DNA from: Piromyces finnis
Lineage: Eukaryota > Neocallimastigomycota > Neocallimastigomycetes > Neocallimastigales > Neocallimastigaceae
Direction of reading: 5' to 3'
Length of the DNA stretch: 64,000 bases
NCBI GenBank assembly: GCA_002104945.1
Contig: MCFH01000093.1
Location: forward strand, 1 to 64,000
Shown in pieces: positions 44,387 to 54,787 of the stretch (its first letter is position 1; each line of letters begins with the position of its first letter). A program made the translations under genes and the position numbers. The notes below the pieces were generated by a model. The model had not been told where the DNA came from, made no database searches, and saw only the letters and a program-made list of their open reading frames with translations.

Positions 44387-47300
44387 TTATTTGTATTTAT
44401 ATAATAAACTATCTCTAAATATTTTCATTTTATTTTTATTCAAGTATTTAGTAAAACCATCTGCTAAATTTTCTTCTGATTTTATATATTCTAGACTGAT
44501 TTTATTTTCTTTAATTAATTCTCTTACTTTATGGTACTTAATATCAATATGTTTTGACTTTGGATTAATCGTTTCATTATTTGCGTTGTAAATAGTTGCT
44601 TGATTATCAATATTGATTTTTAAGCATTCTTCCTTTATTTTTAATTCACTAAAAATATTTCTATACCACAGAGCTTGCTTTGAGCATTCACAAAGTCCAT
44701 AATATTCTGCTTCGGCGGTTGAAGTTGATACACATTTTTGCAGTTTTGAGTACCAGCTTGTTGGTCCATTTCCCAATAAAAATACAAATCCAGTGGTAGA
44801 TTTTCTTGTTTCTTCATCTCCCCCATAGTCTGAATCTACAAAAATCTTCAAATTTAAGTTTCTTTCAAAACGGATTCCATAATGAGGATTTTCTTTCAGA
44901 TATTTGAATATTTGTAATACATTCTTCCAATTTTGGATAGTAGGATTTTGTGAGAACCTAGATGCTTTGGTTACTGAAAATAAGATATCTGGACGAGTAC
45001 CTATGGCTAAATATAAAAGACTTCCTATTGCAGCTCTATAAGTAGTAGGGTCAAAAGGCTGATTGAGTTGTTCATCATTCTTGATTGGTGTAGTTGTCTT
45101 TGATCCTCTGCAGTTTTCTAAACCAAATTTGTGTAATATATCCTTTAAATACCTTTCTTGATGTAACAAATACCCATCTTTTAACGTTTCTACTTTGATT
45201 CCTATGATGAAATTTGCATCACCAACATCCGTGATAACATATTTCTCTTTAATTAATTTAATAGTTTTATCTATTTCTTCCTTTTTACCAGTTATTAGGA
45301 TGTCATCAACATATATTCCAACTAAACATACTAATTTATTGTTTTTGGTCTTTATAAATATGCATGGTTCGCTAACTAATTTCTGAAATCCTAGTTCAAT
45401 GAGAGTATTGCTGATGTTGTTATTCCATTCTCTTGCTGCTTGTTTTAAGCCATATAATGCTTTATTTAATTTCCATAATCCTTTTTTATACATTTTATCT
45501 CCTTCAGGTGCTTTCATATATATATCTTCCTTTAAATCTGCATACAAATATGCGGCCTTAACATCTAATTGATGGATTTTATAGTTATTAATTGCAGCTA
45601 TTCCTATTAGGATTCTTAATGAGTCTTGTTTTAGAGTAGGAGAAAAGGTCTCATTGTAGTCTTCTCCATATTCTTGTGTAAAACCTCTGGCTACAAGTCT
45701 AGCTTTGTATTTTTCTATCTCACCAGTGCTATTCCTTTTTATCTTAAATACCCATCTTGAATCAATAATATTGGCGTCTTCTGGAACTTCATCTATTCTT
45801 TTGAACACTTTTCTTTCTTTCATATTTAGCAATTCGGCTTCTATTGCTTTTATCCACTTATCCTTATCTTTTCTTTTAAATATATCATTATAGGAATTTG
45901 GCTCCTTGATTTGTGCTATAGTTAGCGCCACTTCCTTAATTTTCTTCTTTTCTGGTTCATGTTCATGTGGCTTACTAAATTTTTCTTCTATGACATCTTC
46001 ACTTGGAACAAGTTTCCGCTTTCTTGGGAATTTTTCTTCCTTTGGTGGATGATTTTCATTTAATTTAAAATTTTTATTGGATTTTAATTTTCTATTTAGA
46101 TTTCTCTTATTCAAAAAATTTTGTTTTGATAATAACTTTTTCTTATCAAAAAATTTTTTCTTAGATTTATCTTTATTGATTGGATCTTTAATTTCATTTT
46201 TATTTTTTAAATTTCTCAAATTATATTCCTTTTTATTTTGATTATTTAAATTACTTTCTTTTTCATCAGAAATATTTTTAAATTTGGACTTTTCTTCAGG
46301 AATATTGATATTTTCTTTATTCAAATTTCTTCTTATTTCATTCTCATTAATAGGTATGTAATTTTTCTTATAATATTCTTCATTCTTATAATTTACTTTT
46401 ACATTTGAATAATTATTTTCTATTTCTTTTCTATTATTTTTATTTATATTATTTTTGACACTCTCAATATTTTCAAAATCAATTTTCTTTCTTGTTCCTA
46501 AATCAATGTCAGGACTCAGGATATTTAAAAAATCATTATTGTCAATTTCTCCAGTTAAATCATTTATCTCCATTTCTGATGGTGTTTTTAATACTTCTTC
46601 AATTAATTCATTTTTATTTACAATGTCTGAATTTTCTTCTATAAAATAAACATTTCCTTTTGCATTCAGGTATTTATTATTCCTTTTATTATCCTTTGAT
46701 ATATTTGAATTGTCTTTACTGTTTATATTTTTATTTTTCTTGTCGTCATTTCTCTTTATATTCACTTCTTTAATTTCACAAATTTCAGTTTCGTCAGCAC
46801 TATTATATTTTAAATTATTATATTTTAAATTATTTTCTTCCAAGGTAAAGTTATTTATATTGCCGTCGTTACTTCCTGAAATGTCATTATTGTTTTCTTT
46901 TTCTTTATTGGTTTCACTTACAGATTCCATTGAAGTACTTATTTTAATTTCTTTATTTTCTTCCATTTCTTCAATTTTCTGGTAATTATTTTTGTTCAAA
47001 CGTTCTTTTTTCTTTTCTTTTAGTTTAATATAGTCTAAGAGATTTAAGTCTTCTTCTTCTGAGTCTTCTATACTCATATTACTATCATTAGTGTCCTCGC
47101 AGACTTGCATAAAACTTTCAGAACTATTATTTTTTTCTTTATTTAATAGTGACGTGAGCTTATCCAGCTTTTCTTCTATATTTCTAAATTTTTCTTCATA
47201 ATTTACTTCTTTTAAGTCTTCTTTATTACTAGTTTTATCATTGAGTGTTTCTAGGTTTTCATTCATTAATTTATCATTTTCATTTGAAATGTCCTTTTCT

Positions 47301-49840
47301 TTTTTGTCTTTATTGTTATTGTTTTCATTTTCTTTATCATACATATAATTAAAGTTCCTTACTTGAAAAGTTTCTGTATCTTGACTATATGTTTCATTAT
47401 TATTTTCTTTTTCTAAATTATAATTGTAGTCACCAGGTTCTTCTTCTAAAAAACCTACGACTCTTTTCACTTTAATTTTCCTTGATTTTATGTCGAATAT
47501 TCTGTATCCTACTGAAGATTCATCATATCCGATAAAGATTCCCTCCTTAGTTTTGTCTTGAAATTTTGGAATGTTACTGTCATCTAAATAATACACTTTA
47601 CATCCAAATACTCTTAAATTTTTATAATCAACTTTTCTGTTGTACATTAATTCAAATGGTATTTCACCATTAATTCCACTGTGCGGAACTCGATTATGAA
47701 CATAGTTCGCTGTTTTCACAGCATCTTCCCAAAAGCGACGACATAACCTTGCGTCCATTAACATTGCAGTAGCAGTTTTTATTAACTTTCCATTGAATCT
47801 TTCTGCTCTTCCATTCTGCTCCGGATTTCCAGGGACGGTGAATTGTTGAGTTATTCCATATTCGTTACATAACTCCTTGAAGTTATTAGAAGTGAATTCA
47901 GTTCCATTATCGCTTCTAAGATATTTTACTTTGGATGATAATTCATTAGTAGTTTTATTCAGCCAATTTCCAAATTCTTTGAAAACATCACTTTTATTCT
48001 TGACAAATATTACCCATCCATATCGACTGTAATCATCTAAGATACTTAAAAAATATACGTTGTCATGAATTGATGGTGTGATTGGACCTACCAAATCGAT
48101 GTGTACTAGTTCCAAAACACTTGATGCTCTACTATCTGACCTTTTATGAGGGATTTCTTTCATTTTGCTTCTCATGCATATTGTACAATTGTGAATATTG
48201 TTCTTTTCATCATTATTGTTGAAATTCAGATGCCCTATTCTTCTATGCCAGTATTCACCATTGTTTCGTACATTATCGCACATTGAGTAATTATTAACTA
48301 CATTACCTTCTTTGATGTACAAATTGAATACATCATATTCATTTGCTTTAACTTCGTATACATTATCTGTTTTCTTATCTTTTATATATGCAAATACATT
48401 ATTGTTCTTCTCATCAAAGATTATTTGGTAGCCACTTTTAACTAACTTGGCAACAGAAATTAAATTTCGTTTTACATCTGGGATGTACATTACATCTTCT
48501 AATTTTATTGGTTCTTCATTAATAGATCCATTTACTTCACCCATATGTGTTGACTTTGTAGTCGCTCCATTTGCATAATTGATTGGTTCTACATGTTCAA
48601 AAACATTTTTGAGAATTCCTATATCTTTGGTAATATGATTAGAAGCACCAGAATCTAAAGTCCATGTAGTAAAACTTGTAGGTACATTTTCACAAGATAC
48701 GTAATTGCATGATTTATTATTACATTCATCATTGTTATTGTCAAATAATGTATTGTAATCAACTGTAAACAAATCTTGATATCCAACTTCTGGTTCAAAG
48801 TCTTCAGTGGTTTGTTTATTTACTATTTCACCTGTTGCTAAAAATGCTTCCTTGCCTTTATTTTTCTCTTTTCTTAGCCTTCTTGTAACTTCTTCTGAAA
48901 GTTCTTTTTGAATACGACATTGTTTTACAGTATGTCCTTTTTGATGACAAAAATAACATGTAATGTTTTGTTTATTTTTGTTATTCCAATTTCTTTCTTC
49001 ATTGGACTTTTCTTTTCCTTTATTTGTATTTTTATTATGATTATTACTTTGTTTGTTGCGGTAGTATTTAGTACTTTCCTTTCTTTTATCACCTTTGTAA
49101 CTACCTTCAACACTAAAGATATGTCTAATTCCGAAGGTTTCAGATTTCTCTTTCGGATCAAATTTGTTCATCTTATCTATCATTCTTGCTGTGTCCTTTT
49201 TGCATTCTTCCCAGTCTTCATGCTTAAGGACTGTGACTTTCCTATATTTTTCTGGTAAGGCTTGATACAGTAAACCAATTTTTTCTTCATCATCTATTTT
49301 CACATTTAGTTGTTCTAACTTATTAAAGTTGGAATTTAACTTATTTACAAATCTTGAGAAACTTTCTTTCGGGTCGTATTTTAAGGAGTTTGTTTCCTTA
49401 ATAAGCCTATTCTTTCTTTCTATTTTATCCCCTAAATAAATGTCTTCTAATAGTTTCCACATTTCGTAGCTTGTTAAAGACCTATCTTGGATATCTTGTT
49501 GGCAGTTTGGGCCTAAAGTATACCTAATTAAAAATTGGATATTCCTATCTGTTTTTAAGTCATCTTCGGTTACGTTCTTATCATAGTAGGTATTGATTTC
49601 AAAAGGTGCCTTTAGATATTCTTCTCCGTCGATATCCATTCCTTCGTCACTTTTGATCTTTGGGGTTTTGTTTTCATCAACCCAATCTTCAAGACCATAA
49701 TAATTTAAAATATTCCTCATAAACATTTGCCACGTTATGAAATTTTTATTGTTCAATTCATAAGTGACCTTTCCTAGCATAACGGTAGGATCGAATATAG
49801 GGATTGATCCAGTATCTCCGTTAGATTTTCTTTTTGACAT
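44387..49840 (-). CDS. Gag-Pol polyprotein of the Ty1/copia element
   Basis: A single uninterrupted frame of 1817 aa. Approximate domains: Gag (UBN2-like) 1-285; zinc knuckle CYFCHQKGHTVKQC near 294-307; aspartic protease WTLDSGASNHIT near 391-402; GAG-pre-integrase region near 530-565. Integrase runs about 575-700, with LELVHIDLVGPI, LRSDNGTEF and PEQNGRAERFNG supplying the D-D-E core. Reverse transcriptase covers about 1340-1560, with FKIKRNSTGEIEKYKARLVA and the catalytic YVDDILI near 1509. RNase H covers about 1665-1800, with FVDSDYGG, STAEAEYYGL and ADGFTKYL. The order protease-integrase-RT-RNase H defines copia. Between integrase and RT is an unusually long Asn/Lys/Glu-rich linker of about 500 residues. 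There is no frameshift between gag and pol. All catalytic motifs appear intact. Confidence 0.95.
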   Translation of the reverse strand: MSKRKSNGDTGSIPIFDPTVMLGKVTYELNNKNFITWQMFMRNILNYYGLEDWVDENKTPKIKSDEGMDIDGEEYLKAPFEINTYYDKNVTEDDLKTDRNIQFLIRYTLGPNCQQDIQDRSLTSYEMWKLLEDIYLGDKIERKNRLIKETNSLKYDPKESFSRFVNKLNSNFNKLEQLNVKIDDEEKIGLLYQALPEKYRKVTVLKHEDWEECKKDTARMIDKMNKFDPKEKSETFGIRHIFSVEGSYKGDKRKESTKYYRNKQSNNHNKNTNKGKEKSNEERNWNNKNKQNITCYFCHQKGHTVKQCRIQKELSEEVTRRLRKEKNKGKEAFLATGEIVNKQTTEDFEPEVGYQDLFTVDYNTLFDNNNDECNNKSCNYVSCENVPTSFTTWTLDSGASNHITKDIGILKNVFEHVEPINYANGATTKSTHMGEVNGSINEEPIKLEDVMYIPDVKRNLISVAKLVKSGYQIIFDEKNNNVFAYIKDKKTDNVYEVKANEYDVFNLYIKEGNVVNNYSMCDNVRNNGEYWHRRIGHLNFNNNDEKNNIHNCTICMRSKMKEIPHKRSDSRASSVLELVHIDLVGPITPSIHDNVYFLSILDDYSRYGWVIFVKNKSDVFKEFGNWLNKTTNELSSKVKYLRSDNGTEFTSNNFKELCNEYGITQQFTVPGNPEQNGRAERFNGKLIKTATAMLMDARLCRRFWEDAVKTANYVHNRVPHSGINGEIPFELMYNRKVDYKNLRVFGCKVYYLDDSNIPKFQDKTKEGIFIGYDESSVGYRIFDIKSRKIKVKRVVGFLEEEPGDYNYNLEKENNNETYSQDTETFQVRNFNYMYDKENENNNNKDKKEKDISNENDKLMNENLETLNDKTSNKEDLKEVNYEEKFRNIEEKLDKLTSLLNKEKNNSSESFMQVCEDTNDSNMSIEDSEEEDLNLLDYIKLKEKKKERLNKNNYQKIEEMEENKEIKISTSMESVSETNKEKENNNDISGSNDGNINNFTLEENNLKYNNLKYNSADETEICEIKEVNIKRNDDKKNKNINSKDNSNISKDNKRNNKYLNAKGNVYFIEENSDIVNKNELIEEVLKTPSEMEINDLTGEIDNNDFLNILSPDIDLGTRKKIDFENIESVKNNINKNNRKEIENNYSNVKVNYKNEEYYKKNYIPINENEIRRNLNKENINIPEEKSKFKNISDEKESNLNNQNKKEYNLRNLKNKNEIKDPINKDKSKKKFFDKKKLLSKQNFLNKRNLNRKLKSNKNFKLNENHPPKEEKFPRKRKLVPSEDVIEEKFSKPHEHEPEKKKIKEVALTIAQIKEPNSYNDIFKRKDKDKWIKAIEAELLNMKERKVFKRIDEVPEDANIIDSRWVFKIKRNSTGEIEKYKARLVARGFTQEYGEDYNETFSPTLKQDSLRILIGIAAINNYKIHQLDVKAAYLYADLKEDIYMKAPEGDKMYKKGLWKLNKALYGLKQAAREWNNNISNTLIELGFQKLVSEPCIFIKTKNNKLVCLVGIYVDDILITGKKEEIDKTIKLIKEKYVITDVGDANFIIGIKVETLKDGYLLHQERYLKDILHKFGLENCRGSKTTTPIKNDEQLNQPFDPTTYRAAIGSLLYLAIGTRPDILFSVTKASRFSQNPTIQNWKNVLQIFKYLKENPHYGIRFERNLNLKIFVDSDYGGDEETRKSTTGFVFLLGNGPTSWYSKLQKCVSTSTAEAEYYGLCECSKQALWYRNIFSELKIKEECLKINIDNQATIYNANNETINPKSKHIDIKYHKVRELIKENKISLEYIKSEENLADGFTKYLNKNKMKIFRDSLLYKYK

Positions 49841-49867
49841 ATTAAAAAAAAAAACTTACTTAAATAT

Positions 49868-49890
49868 AAGAGCAATTGAGACTCTTAATC
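49868..49890 (-). promoter_or_regulatory. Primer-binding site, possibly for an internal tRNA-Lys(CUU) fragment
   Basis: This segment directly abuts the 5' LTR. Its plus strand reads AAGAGCAATTGAGACTCTTAATC over 49868-49890. It resembles the D-stem to anticodon-loop section of eukaryotic tRNA-Lys(CUU), with GAGCA and the anticodon loop CTCTTAA. The RNA primer would therefore be a tRNA cut after the anticodon stem rather than a mature 3' end. Copia in Drosophila is known to use a half tRNA (initiator Met). The tRNA comparison is from memory. Confidence 0.6.
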
Positions 49891-50125
49891 TGTCAGATAA
49901 ATTTAGTTTACACTTAAATTTATTTATAAAACTATTTGGGTTTTTATAATCTTTTATTTATTTATATTTATTTTATAATATAAATATTGTAACTTTCTTA
50001 AAATCTTTTTATTAAAAAATAACCAAAGAATAAAAATGTAGTACAATATTAATTTATAATTTTATAAAATACAAATACATAAAAAATACATAAAATATTA
50101 TTTTGGAATGTATTTTATTTTCACA
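49891..50125 (-). repeat. 5' LTR of the copia element
   Basis: This is the right copy of the 235-bp LTR, the 5' LTR in element orientation, and is expected to carry the promoter. It is very AT-rich and identical to 44130-44364. It is followed on the plus strand by the target duplication AAATG. Confidence 0.95.
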
Positions 50126-50130
50126 AAATG

Positions 50131-50980
50131 TTAATACAATTTTTTGTTAAGGCATTATTATTTTTATTAAAATCAAAACTTTCTCAAAGAAAAAAGAAAT
50201 ACAATTTCATTTTATAATTTTTTTTTTTCATTATATTTAATAATTCAAATTATTTATAATGTTTTTTTTTTTATTATGAACTTTATTATTAAAAATATAT
50301 TTAAAACTAAAATCTATAAATGTTACATATATATATAAATAACTTTTATTATAAAAATAAATTTTTAAAACTTTTTTTTTATAACTAAAATTAAGAAAAA
50401 GAAAAGAAAAGAATATAAAAAACATTAAGAAAAGGTTGATAATCCTTTTTTCATCATTAGATTTGGAAAAAATATATAATATATTTATTAAAGTACTTTA
50501 TTCATTTTATTTTTACATTATTACTATAGTCCTGTAATTAATATAATTCTTCATTTTATTTTTTACATTATTACCATATAATATTCAAGAAACTTTATTA
50601 AAGTAAATGAATAAAATAATATAATAAAGAAATTAAATAATAAAGTCAATATATAATAAATGTAGATTTCTTTATTAAAAAATAAATATTATCAAAGTTT
50701 TTTCATAAAAGTACACCTTCGAGAATATATATATATATTTCATAATTATATTATTATATTTAAATGAAAAAATCTTGAATTTATATACAATACAAATATT
50801 TCATAGTTTTTGACTTTATGCACTAAAATTAAAATATATTTATAATTATCATAATATCCCAAATATTAAAATAAAATAAATAAATATTTGAGTATAAATG
50901 CTAATTATTATTAATAATATTATTAATCACCTTTATAAACATATCCCTTCTTCATTTCAGTATATAACGACTTTAACATA
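50131..50980. other. Upstream region of the PP2A scaffold gene
   Basis: AT-rich DNA with no gene. The copia element ends about 850 bp before the PP2A start codon, so the native promoter probably lies in this interval. Confidence 0.55.
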
Positions 50981-53654
50981 ATGAACGTTGATGAAGGAAA
51001 TGAAGCTTTGTATCCAATTGCTGTGTTAATTGATGAATTAAAAAATGATGACATTTCTTTAAGATTAAATGCAATAAAAAGACTTTCTACTATTGCTCTT
51101 GCACTAGGAGCTGAAAGAACAAGAGAAGAGTTAATTCCATTTTTAGATGGTATATACAACATAAAATAGTCTTTTTTTTTTATTATTATAAATATTAATA
51201 CTTATTTAAGTTATAATATTAGTAATAATTGAATAATAATAATTGTAATTAAAAAAACTTATTAAATTAAATATTTATGTATAATTACTTATAATAAATT
51301 TTTGTGTTATTAAAAGAATCAATTGATGATGAAGATGAAGTGCTACTTGCTTTATCAGAAGAATTAGGTAATTTTATTCCTTATGTTGGGGGTGCACCAT
51401 ATGCTCATTATCTTTTAGGGCCTTTAGAAAATCTTGCAGCCATTGAAGAAACGGTTGTTAGAGACAAGGTTATTATTTAAGTAGTTACATTTTATTGATT
51501 AATTAATCTTTGGATATATATATATATCATTAATTGAGTATTAACACTAAATAATTTTTATTAAAAAAACAAAAACAAAAAACAAAAAAACACTTTAGGC
51601 TGTTGAATCGTTGAATAAAATTGTCAAAGTTTTATCAGACAAACAAATTGAAGAACATTATTATGGATTAATTGGAAGATTAACTGCCGGTGATTGGTTT
51701 ACAAGTAGAACTAGTGCTTGTGGGTTATTTACATCAGTATATCCAAGATGTACTCCAGGAATTCAAGAAGAGTTAAGAAAGTATGTAATATAAAATAAAT
51801 TTATTAATTTTTGTTAATATTTTAAATAAAAATTAAAATATTAAAATATTATAAATTTATTTTATTTCATATCATATTAAAATATTACAATGAATTGAAT
51901 TTATATTAATGAAATAAAGATTATACCGTCAATTATGTAGTGATGATACACCAATGGTTAGAAGAGCTGCTACTACTCACCTTTCTGTAGATATGAAGAT
52001 TTATTCATCTCTAATATATATATTTTGAATATAATTTAATAATCAACCATTCTTTATTATACTTTTTAAATAAAATATTTACAATTTATATATATATATA
52101 TATAAATAATTTATCAAAATATGTGTTTTATCTAGAAATTCGCTAGAGTTATACAAAAAGAATATATCCAGAGTGATGTTATTCCAATATTCAGTAATTT
52201 AACTCAAGATGAACAAGTAGGATTTCATTAAATTAACATTTTATTTCATTTTTAATAAAAAATATTATTAGAGTTTTCATTTTTTTTTTTTTTTCATATA
52301 TCTTTATTTTTCTAATAAATATTTTTATTTAATATTTTAATAAAACACTACAATCATTTTTTTATTATTAATATTATTATTAATTCTATAACAACAACAA
52401 TTATTTTATTACTACTAATCAGGATTCTGTTCGTCTCTTAACTATTGAAGTAATGGTATCAATTGCGGAAACTCTTGAGAAAGATGAATATAAAACTAGT
52501 TTATTAGAAACATTTAAATGTTTATGTAATGATAGATCATGGAGAGTTCGTTATATGGTTGCTGATAATTATACAAAAGTAAGTTGAAAATTTATATATA
52601 AAAACAAAAGTTGTTAAATGTTATAACATTAATTTAATCTTTTTTTATTTTGTTTTACTAAATATATATTTATACTAGATATGTAAAGCTTTTAATTTAA
52701 ATGTAATAAAAGATATTATTGAATCTGAATATAATAATTTATTAAGATATTCAGAAGCAGAAGTTAGAGCAGCAGCTATCGGTCAAATTCCAGGTATTCT
52801 ATTTATAATAATATATATATGCTATTTATTTATTTAATAATAATACATATATCCTATATTTTATATGCTTTATATTTTTTTATTATTTTATTGTATTATT
52901 ACTTTTATTTATTTATTCTTTATTATTAATATAATACATATACTATAAAATGATAATAAAAAAATTAGATTACTTTAAACTTATTAGCGCAGATACAATT
53001 ATTAATGATCATATTCCAGTTCTAAAAGATTTAGTTCAAGATCCTTCACAACATGTTCGTTCTTCATTAGCAGAAAAATCAACATTTATTTGCTCATTTA
53101 TTGGAAAAGAAAAGTAAGACTATCCTATTTTTATATATATATATATTTTTTTATATATTTTTATATATAACTAACAATAAATACATTATATCTTTTTTTC
53201 TTATAAGGACGGTTGAACTTTTATTGCCAATATTTTTACAATTATTAAAGGATGAAGTTCCAGAAGTTAGATTAAATATTATTTCTAATGTTGAACAAAT
53301 CAATAAAGGTGAGCTATAAAATAATTTTTTAAATAAAATAAATCAAAATGAGATAGTTCAATTATTAACATAATATCTATAATATCTATTATATATATAT
53401 ATAATATAATATATAATATGATATGATATATAATATAAATTTCTATTATATATAATGTTTCTATTGATTAAGTTATTGGTGTTGAACTTCTTTCTCAATC
53501 TATTTTACCAGCAATTGTTAGCTTATCTGAAGATAAGCAATGGAGAGTAAGAATGGCTATTATTGAAGTAATTCCAACTATTGCTAAACAACTTGTAATT
53601 ATTATTAACATATAATATAAACATAAGCATATATATTATTTATATTATTTTAAA

Positions 53655-53697
<43 letters not shown>

Positions 53698-54373
53698 ATT
53701 AATTCATTAACTAATTGGTTTTTCCCCTAATTTTTTTTTTCATTTAAACTTGAAAAGGGTGTTGACTTTTTCAATAAAAAATTATGTAATTTATGTATGT
53801 CATGGCTTAATGATAGTATTTATTCCGTTCGTGAAGCTGCTATTAATAATCTTTGTGAACTTACAAAAATTTTTGGTTCTGACTGGTCAAAAACCACAAT
53901 TTTCCCTCAATTATTAACCTATTCAAAAAATTCGAATTATCTTTATCGCTTAACTATGATTTTTGCTTTAACTGTAAGAGAGAATATATATACTATATTT
54001 ATTATTATGTAAAAAAAAAAAAAAATATAATATATATATAATTTAAAAATTTAAAATATTAAACCATTTATTTTATACACCACTATATTTTAATATTAAT
54101 TATTAATAGAAATTTGCTTTTAATGTATCCCCAGATTTAATAAAGGGTGTTATCATTACTACAATCAATTCATTAGCTTCCGATCCAATTCCAAATATTC
54201 GTTTTAATGTTGCAAAATGCTTTGAAATTTTAGCTCCATTAATGACCACTCCTGAATTAATTACTATGAAAAATGATATTTTAAAACCAACTTTAAAAAT
54301 CTTAAATGAAGATCCTGATAATGATGTTAGATATTATGCAAGTCAAGCTTTAGTCGTTGGTAAATTTCTATAA
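50981..54373 (+). CDS. TPD3: Protein phosphatase 2A 65-kDa scaffold (A/PR65) subunit, 12 exons
   Basis: Exons: 50981-51149, 51317-51468, 51599-51780, 51920-51986, 52136-52216, 52423-52578, 52679-52793, 52969-53113, 53208-53308, 53473-53594, 53758-53973, 54110-54373. Total 1770 nt, 589 aa, the usual length for this subunit. It is an array of HEAT repeats that holds the catalytic C and regulatory B subunits of PP2A. Near-identical family segments include [30 protein letters not shown]-like text, [47 protein letters not shown], and a WRVRMAIIE repeat. For exon 8 the acceptor at 52968 was preferred over one nearer 52990 because it restores a full HEAT helix ([17 protein letters not shown]). The protein ends ALVVGKFL, slightly different from animals. 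It should be a single essential cytosolic/nuclear gene. Intron 10 contains a 34-nt poly-T run. Confidence 0.94.
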
Positions 54374-54787
54374 AAAAAAAAAAAAAAAAAGAAAAAAATA
54401 TAAAATAATAAAATTATTGATTTATTATTTAAATTAATAATAGAAAAAACTAATTATTTATATATATATATATCTTTTATATATTATGCTATTGCTTATT
54501 TAAATAAATAATCTTTATAGTTTCTCAATAATATAATTAAAATATAATAATTGTTATATATTATAAAAATAGTGTTAGTAATTTTGTTTTATTTTTTTTT
54601 TTAGAGCATTATATATAAATTGTATTTTTCTTTTTTTGTATTATATATATTATTTAATAATAATACTTGTATAGAAATAGAAATAAGCAATTATTAATAA
54701 AATTAGATAAAAATATATTTAAAAAATATTATGATGCATAAAATGAAAATTTTTTAAATTTATAGGTTTTAAATATTTTTTCATAAC
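54374..54787. other. 3' flank of the PP2A scaffold gene
   Basis: AT-rich DNA with poly-A runs just after the stop codon. No gene was seen before the LINE remnant begins. Confidence 0.6.

Larger units (their letters stand above)
44130..50125 (-). mobile_element. Complete Ty1/copia LTR retrotransposon
   Basis: Two direct 235-bp LTRs (44130-44364 and 49891-50125) bound a 5.5-kb internal region holding one long open frame on the minus strand. The element is flanked by a perfect 5-bp target duplication, AAATG (44125-44129 and 50126-50130). The LTRs look identical base for base, begin TGT and end ACA. A polypurine tract and a primer-binding site are in the expected places. It therefore appears recently inserted and structurally intact. 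Confidence 0.95.

Noticed and set aside
46455-46985. Ser/Phe/Leu-rich plus-strand frames within the copia element
   Set aside because: Antisense shadows of the Asn/Lys/Glu-rich linker of the Gag-Pol frame.
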